DNA of 64,000 nt from Pontibacter actiniarum (GTDB lineage Bacteria > Bacteroidota > Bacteroidia > Cytophagales > Hymenobacteraceae): the NCBI RefSeq assembly GCF_003585765.1, contig NZ_CP021235.1:434001-498000 (forward strand), read 5' to 3'. The position numbers and the translations under genes were made by a program. Every line of letters starts with the position of its first letter. Position 1 is the first letter of the stretch. Positions 60,740-64,000 of the stretch are shown here, piece after piece. The notes under the pieces are model-generated. The model searched no databases. It saw nothing but the letters and a program-made list of their open reading frames with translations, and was not told the origin of the DNA.

Positions 60740-60818
60740 AAAAGTCTAGCTGTTAGAAAGTTTAGGTTTACTTTACGCCAACACATTGTGTAAGGGTGCG
60801 GGTTCCTGGCTCTGCAGT

Positions 60819-60867
60819 GCGAGCGCCCGCCTCTGGCTGTGGGCAGGCACAAGCGGGTGCTCGCGCC
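60819..60867. repeat. diverged inverted REP pair
   Basis: GCGAGCGCCCGC at 60819-60830 is inverted at 60853-60864 (GCGGGTGCTCGC, one G-T pair). The right unit 60846-60867 (GGCACAAGCGG, GTGCTCGCGCC) resembles the REP at 12654-12675. Confidence 0.6.
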
Positions 60868-60882
60868 AAGCATCTCCAAGTT

Positions 60883-60936
60883 AAAACAAAAAGGCCAATG
60901 CTGCTAACGTAAAACGCCGCCGCACTGGCCTTTATA
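60883..60936 (-). terminator. terminator of fabG
   Basis: Stem AAAGGCCA / TGGCCTTT (60890-60897 with 60926-60933); on the minus strand followed by TTTTGTTTT. It lies about 80 nt after the fabG stop. Confidence 0.7.
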
Positions 60937-60940
60937 AGTA

Positions 60941-61016
60941 TGAATTACGAATTCTTGGTTGTCTGTATGTCAGAAAACCAAGAGTTCACTCATTCAGAAT
61001 TCAGTTACGCAGAATT
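60941..61016. repeat. AT-rich inverted repeat
   Basis: TCTTGGTT at 60953-60960 inverted as AACCAAGA at 60976-60983, with outer GAATTC/AATTC units. Similar to 16803-16945 and 54918-55010. Confidence 0.4.
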
Positions 61017-61761
61017 AAGTCAGCATGCCGCCGTCTACCTGCAGCACCTGCCCGGTAATGTAGGCTGCGTTGTCGGAGGCCAGGAACACGGCCGCTTTGG
61101 CCACGTCTTCCGGAGAGCCGCCGCGGCGCAGCGGAATCGCCTTGCGCCACTCGTCCACCACCTTCTGGTCCAGTTCGCCGGTCATCTCTGTTTCGATAAA
61201 GCCCGGGGCGATGGCGTTGCAGCGGATGTTGCGCGAGCCCAGCTCCAGTGCCACAGACTTCGTGAAGCCAATGATACCAGCCTTGGAAGCCGCGTAGTTT
61301 GCCTGGCCGGCGTTGCCCTTTATACCCACCACCGAGGTGATGTTGATGATGGAGCCATTCTTGGCGCGCATCATGTGCTTGGTGGCCGCCTTGGTCACGG
61401 CAAACACGGATTTCAGGTTCACGTTCATCACGGCGTCCCACTGCTCCTCGTTCATGCGCATCAGCAGGCCGTCGCGGGTGATGCCAGCGTTGTTCACCAC
61501 CACATCGATCTTACCGAACTCCTTTACCACGTCTTCTACCAGCTGCTCGGCCTGGGCGTAGTCAGAGGCATCGGAGCGGTAGCCTTTTACCTTGCCGCCA
61601 CCGGCTGCCAGCTCCTGCTCCAGCGCCTGTCCTTTTTCTACACTCGAGAGGTAGGTGAACGCTACCTGTGCGCCCATCTCCACAAATTGCTGTGCAATGG
61701 CGCGCCCTATTCCTTTTGATGCCCCGGTGATCAGGGCTACTTTTCCTTCTAATGCTTTCAT
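61015..61761 (-). CDS. fabG: 3-oxoacyl-ACP reductase FabG
   Basis: NADPH-dependent reductase of fatty-acid elongation. The 248 residues from the ATG at 61761 carry the Rossmann motif TGASKGIGRAIAQQF (about residue 11), NNAGITRDGLLMRM (about residue 87), catalytic Ser in NITSVVGIKGNAGQ and the Tyr-x-x-x-Lys in NYAASKAGIIGFTKS (about residues 151-155). The C-terminus GQVLQVDGGMLT is exactly FabG. The alternative upstream start (61770) is TTG, so ATG is preferred. No other fab genes are adjacent. Confidence 0.95.
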   Translation of the reverse strand: MKALEGKVALITGASKGIGRAIAQQFVEMGAQVAFTYLSSVEKGQALEQELAAGGGKVKGYRSDASDYAQAEQLVEDVVKEFGKIDVVVNNAGITRDGLLMRMNEEQWDAVMNVNLKSVFAVTKAATKHMMRAKNGSIINITSVVGIKGNAGQANYAASKAGIIGFTKSVALELGSRNIRCNAIAPGFIETEMTGELDQKVVDEWRKAIPLRRGGSPEDVAKAAVFLASDNAAYITGQVLQVDGGMLT

Positions 61762-62040
61762 GGGAGCCAAAGTTAAAAAAGATTTTCATAATCCGAAGGC
61801 GGCGAAAACACAGGCTGCAAAACTAAACGGAAGCGGCTGCCTTTTAAGCCCTTGGGGTAAGTATGGTAAAGGTAAAATGGAAGCAAACGGGTGGGCGGAG
61901 TACGGGTTTGTACTATGTATGATTCCGGGGGATATATGGCAACATATTTATAATCTGATTATTGTGTGGGAAATGGCTTTTATTTTTATCGGTTAAAGCC
62001 TATTTTCGTGTCGATTTTTAACCAAAGGTACCCTAAACTC

Positions 62041-63378
62041 ATGTTGAAACGCAGTAAAGGACTTGCCATCCTGATCGCGTTGTCGTTGTTTATCTGCATC
62101 ACGGCTGCGCAAACCTTAGATTTTAACCCGGGCAGGCTGTTTGCCCAAGAGCAGAGCGACACCCCGGCTGCCTCCGCAGCAGCAGAAAGCACCGAGGAAA
62201 AGTATGTGCCGGCCCCCGTCGTCTACGGTATCCCGACCGACTCGCTGGAGATTGTGGAGGGAACGGTGGAGCGCGGCGAGGTGCTCTCGCAGCTGCTGGC
62301 CCAGTACAACATCGACCCCACGACAGTGCACAACCTGGCCCAGAAGGCGAAGGATGTTTTTAATGTACGCCGCATTGCCTCGGGCCGCAACTACATGATC
62401 TTGCACCAGCGCGACTCGGCGCAGACAGCCAACTACTTCATCTATGAGCCGAACCAGGTAGAGTACGTGATCTTTGACCTGCGCGACAGCCTGGCCGTGA
62501 CACTGGAGAAACGCAAGGTAGAGGTGCTGGAGCGTACCCTGGCCGGTGAAATCCGCAGTTCCCTTTTTGAGAGCATCGTGGATGCCGGCGGCTCGCCGCA
62601 ACTCGTAAACAAGTTCGCCGACATCTATGCCTGGCGCCTCGACCTGAACCGCATCCAGCCCGGCGATAACTTTAAGCTGATCTACGACGAGAAAGTGGTG
62701 AACGGCCAGACGATCGGCTACGGCGAACTGAAGTCTGCCGTGTTTGAGCATGAAGGGGAGGAAATCTATGCCATTGGCTTCGACGAAGGAAACGGCCTGA
62801 GCTACTACGATGAAAAGGGGCAGAGCCTGAAAAGGGCTTTCCTGAAGGAGCCGCTGGAGTATAGCCGTATCAGCTCGCGCTTCTCCAAGCGCCGCTTCCA
62901 CCCGGTTCAGAAGCGCTACAAGGCCCACCTGGGCACCGACTTTGCCGCGCCGCGTGGCACGCCCATCCGTACGGTAGGCGATGGGGTGGTGGTGGATGCC
63001 CGCTATACCCGTGGCAATGGCTATTTTGTGAAGGTGCGCCACAACAAGACCTACACCACACAGTACCTGCACATGTCTAAGTTCGCCAAGGGCATCCGCA
63101 AAGGCGCGCGTGTGCGCATGGGGCAAACCATTGGCTACGTTGGCAGCACCGGTCTGGCAACGGGCCCGCACCTGTGCTACCGCTTCTGGAAGAATGGCCG
63201 CCAGGTAGATGCGCTGCGTGTGAAGCTGCCCGCCGCCAACCCTGTTAGCAGAAAGAACCTGGACCGGTTCGCCACAGTAAAAGAAGAGACCGTTCGCCGC
63301 ATGCAGGCCATCGACATAAAGAGTGTAAAGCAAGAACTTTTAGCCACGGGCAAATCAAAACAAGCAACAGATGCATAG
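62041..63378 (+). CDS. M23 family peptidoglycan endopeptidase, exported
   Basis: A 445-residue exported metalloendopeptidase that probably cuts peptide cross-links of peptidoglycan. Signal peptide or anchor MLKRSKGLAILIALSLFICI, then an N-terminal domain with a LysM/OapA-like feel (residues 70-150, VERGEVLSQLLAQYNIDPTT). The M23 domain is at about residues 290-400, with HLGTDFAAPRGTPIRTVGDG (His and Asp ligands), QYLHMSK, and the last zinc His in GPHLCYRFWKNGRQV. The ATG at 62041 begins a plausible signal peptide; an earlier frame start (61966) does not. No flanking ORF is co-oriented; terminator at 63403-63434. Confidence 0.92.
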   Translation: MLKRSKGLAILIALSLFICITAAQTLDFNPGRLFAQEQSDTPAASAAAESTEEKYVPAPVVYGIPTDSLEIVEGTVERGEVLSQLLAQYNIDPTTVHNLAQKAKDVFNVRRIASGRNYMILHQRDSAQTANYFIYEPNQVEYVIFDLRDSLAVTLEKRKVEVLERTLAGEIRSSLFESIVDAGGSPQLVNKFADIYAWRLDLNRIQPGDNFKLIYDEKVVNGQTIGYGELKSAVFEHEGEEIYAIGFDEGNGLSYYDEKGQSLKRAFLKEPLEYSRISSRFSKRRFHPVQKRYKAHLGTDFAAPRGTPIRTVGDGVVVDARYTRGNGYFVKVRHNKTYTTQYLHMSKFAKGIRKGARVRMGQTIGYVGSTGLATGPHLCYRFWKNGRQVDALRVKLPAANPVSRKNLDRFATVKEETVRRMQAIDIKSVKQELLATGKSKQATDA

Positions 63379-63402
63379 ACTATACTAGTGAACATTTGAT
63401 TT

Positions 63403-63438
63403 AAAGAAAAGGCGCTGCTACCAGCGCCTTTTCTTTTT
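63403..63438 (+). terminator. strong terminator after M23 gene
   Basis: 15-bp stem (63403-63417 with 63421-63435; AAAGAAAAGGCGCTG against CAGCGCCTTTTCTTT) with a 3-4-nt loop and a T run. Confidence 0.95.
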
Positions 63439-63642
63439 TGAGGATAGCCAGCTCCAATGGCAGCAGCGGACAATTTGTTAGCTGAGGGGGATAGAGTTGG
63501 GGCAGCTCTGTTTAATTTATACCTCGGAATGTTTCGTTTGCCACTCACAGTGTATGCAGCTCCTGCGAGTGCCTGAAACCTGAAAGCATTGCTGTGAGCT
63601 CCGTTTTACCAGGTCGGGTGATGCCGGCTACCGGGCAAAAGA

Positions 63643-63670
63643 AAAGAGACGCATGGGCTTGCGTCTCTTT
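63643..63670 (-). terminator. terminator of TPR protein gene
   Basis: 11-bp stem AAAGAGACGCA / TGCGTCTCTTT (63643-63653 with 63660-63670), 6-nt loop; on the minus strand followed by TTTTC. It shares the GAGACGCA core with 18924-18953. Confidence 0.8.
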
Positions 63671-63697
63671 CAGGTCCCCTTTTTATGTCAGCAGGTG

Positions 63698-64000
63698 TTA
63701 CTTGCAGTATTTATCCAGGTACTGGCCTGCCTCCTTTATGCCAAGCTGCTTGGCCTTTGTCCAGTCGGTGCAGGCATTGGCTTTTTCGCCGAGGTTATAG
63801 CAGGGGGCGCCGCGGTTGTAATAGGCCTCGGCATACCTGGCGTCCAGCTGTATGGCTTTGGTATAGTCGTTGATGGCGCCGCGGTAGTCTTTCAAACCGT
63901 AGCGCACCAGGCCGCGGTTATTGTAGGCCTTGGCGTCTTTGGGGTCAAGCTCAATCCCTTTGTTAAAGTCCAGCAAGGCGGCACGGTAGTCCTTCAGGTT
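63698..64000 (-). CDS. TPR repeat protein (N-terminus outside window)
   Basis: The last 100 residues of a tetratricopeptide-repeat protein whose start lies beyond 64000. Two full units are visible: (R)AALLDFNKGIELDPKDAKAYNNRG and YRGAINDYTKAIQLDARYAEAYYNRG, followed by a degenerate one, PCYNLGEKANACTDWTKAKQLGIKEAGQ. These have the usual helix-turn-helix spacing of 34 residues, with NNRG/NRG ends. TPRs mediate protein binding; no other domain can be seen. The two Cys of the last unit are close to each other and the ending DKYCK adds one more. Confidence 0.85.
   Translation of the reverse strand, partial: NLKDYRAALLDFNKGIELDPKDAKAYNNRGLVRYGLKDYRGAINDYTKAIQLDARYAEAYYNRGAPCYNLGEKANACTDWTKAKQLGIKEAGQYLDKYCK

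Noticed and set aside
62116-63333. 405-codon open frame on the minus strand
   Set aside because: Opposite the M23 endopeptidase gene, which has zinc ligands and a signal peptide; shadow.
1-64000. CRISPR array, rRNA operon or prophage
   Set aside because: No regularly spaced direct repeats of 24-40 nt with unique spacers, no rRNA-like sequence and no phage structural or integrase gene were found on either strand.

Overview
The window is a chromosomal stretch of a GC-rich member of the Bacteroidota, most likely family Hymenobacteraceae (Pontibacter-like). This rests on the gene families present (DUF5687 permease, BatE-like TPR/SH3 protein, NPPHG-repeat lipoprotein, LpxL-type acyltransferase, ClpC), on Bacteroidota -7 promoter boxes (TAnnTTTG, in one case with a TTTG box 20 nt upstream), and on weak ribosome binding sites. 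No rRNA, CRISPR array, prophage or insertion sequence was found. The genus is inference.

Layout. 1-8.2 kb: a bestrophin/carbonic anhydrase pair at the left edge, YceI, a BrkB-type membrane protein, a glycine-zipper protein, an NTF2-like lipoprotein, an M3 peptidase lipoprotein and two small unknown genes. 8.2-15 kb is the accessory part: a YsnF/AvaK stress protein ending in a 22-bp perfect hairpin, a long Cys/Met-type PLP enzyme, a REP-associated tyrosine transposase (RAYT) with its REP palindromes on both sides, then an AT-rich two-gene operon (nucleotidyltransferase-like DUF6932-type protein plus an unknown partner) next to a tRNA-Leu. 15-30 kb is mostly housekeeping: hscB, an orphan response regulator, a DUF62 SAM hydrolase, phoH, a GNAT-comEC pair, an ABC/DUF5687 exporter, four tRNAs in the window as a whole, an SDR and rlmD. 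This part also carries three inverted-repeat elements of one dispersed family.

30-41 kb: thiL; a 715-residue fusion of a HisC-like aminotransferase with a complete GRAS domain (the plant SCARECROW/DELLA fold); a divergent nitroreductase-pirin pair; a candidate structured RNA upstream of a DUF2459 gene; an M14 carboxypeptidase; DinB; and an SLC13 transporter. 41-64 kb: priA, a luciferase-like oxidoreductase, two exported proteins, an AT-rich orphan PD-(D/E)xK nuclease, an M28 peptidase, an AI-2E permease, clpC, wbqC, an LpxL-like acyltransferase, a Sua5/YrdC protein, two RimJ/L-type acetyltransferases, an RBBP9-like hydrolase, a pseudouridine synthase, a BatA-like VWA protein, fabG, an M23 endopeptidase and a TPR protein cut by the right edge.

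Main points of interest: the aminotransferase-GRAS fusion; the DUF6932-type operon beside tRNA-Leu; the RAYT with its REPs; and the word TATACTT/AAGTATA, which a hand count finds about 50 times against roughly 5 expected from base composition, and which is absent from both AT-rich acquired genes. Most families here are known; the novelty lies in combinations and repeats.
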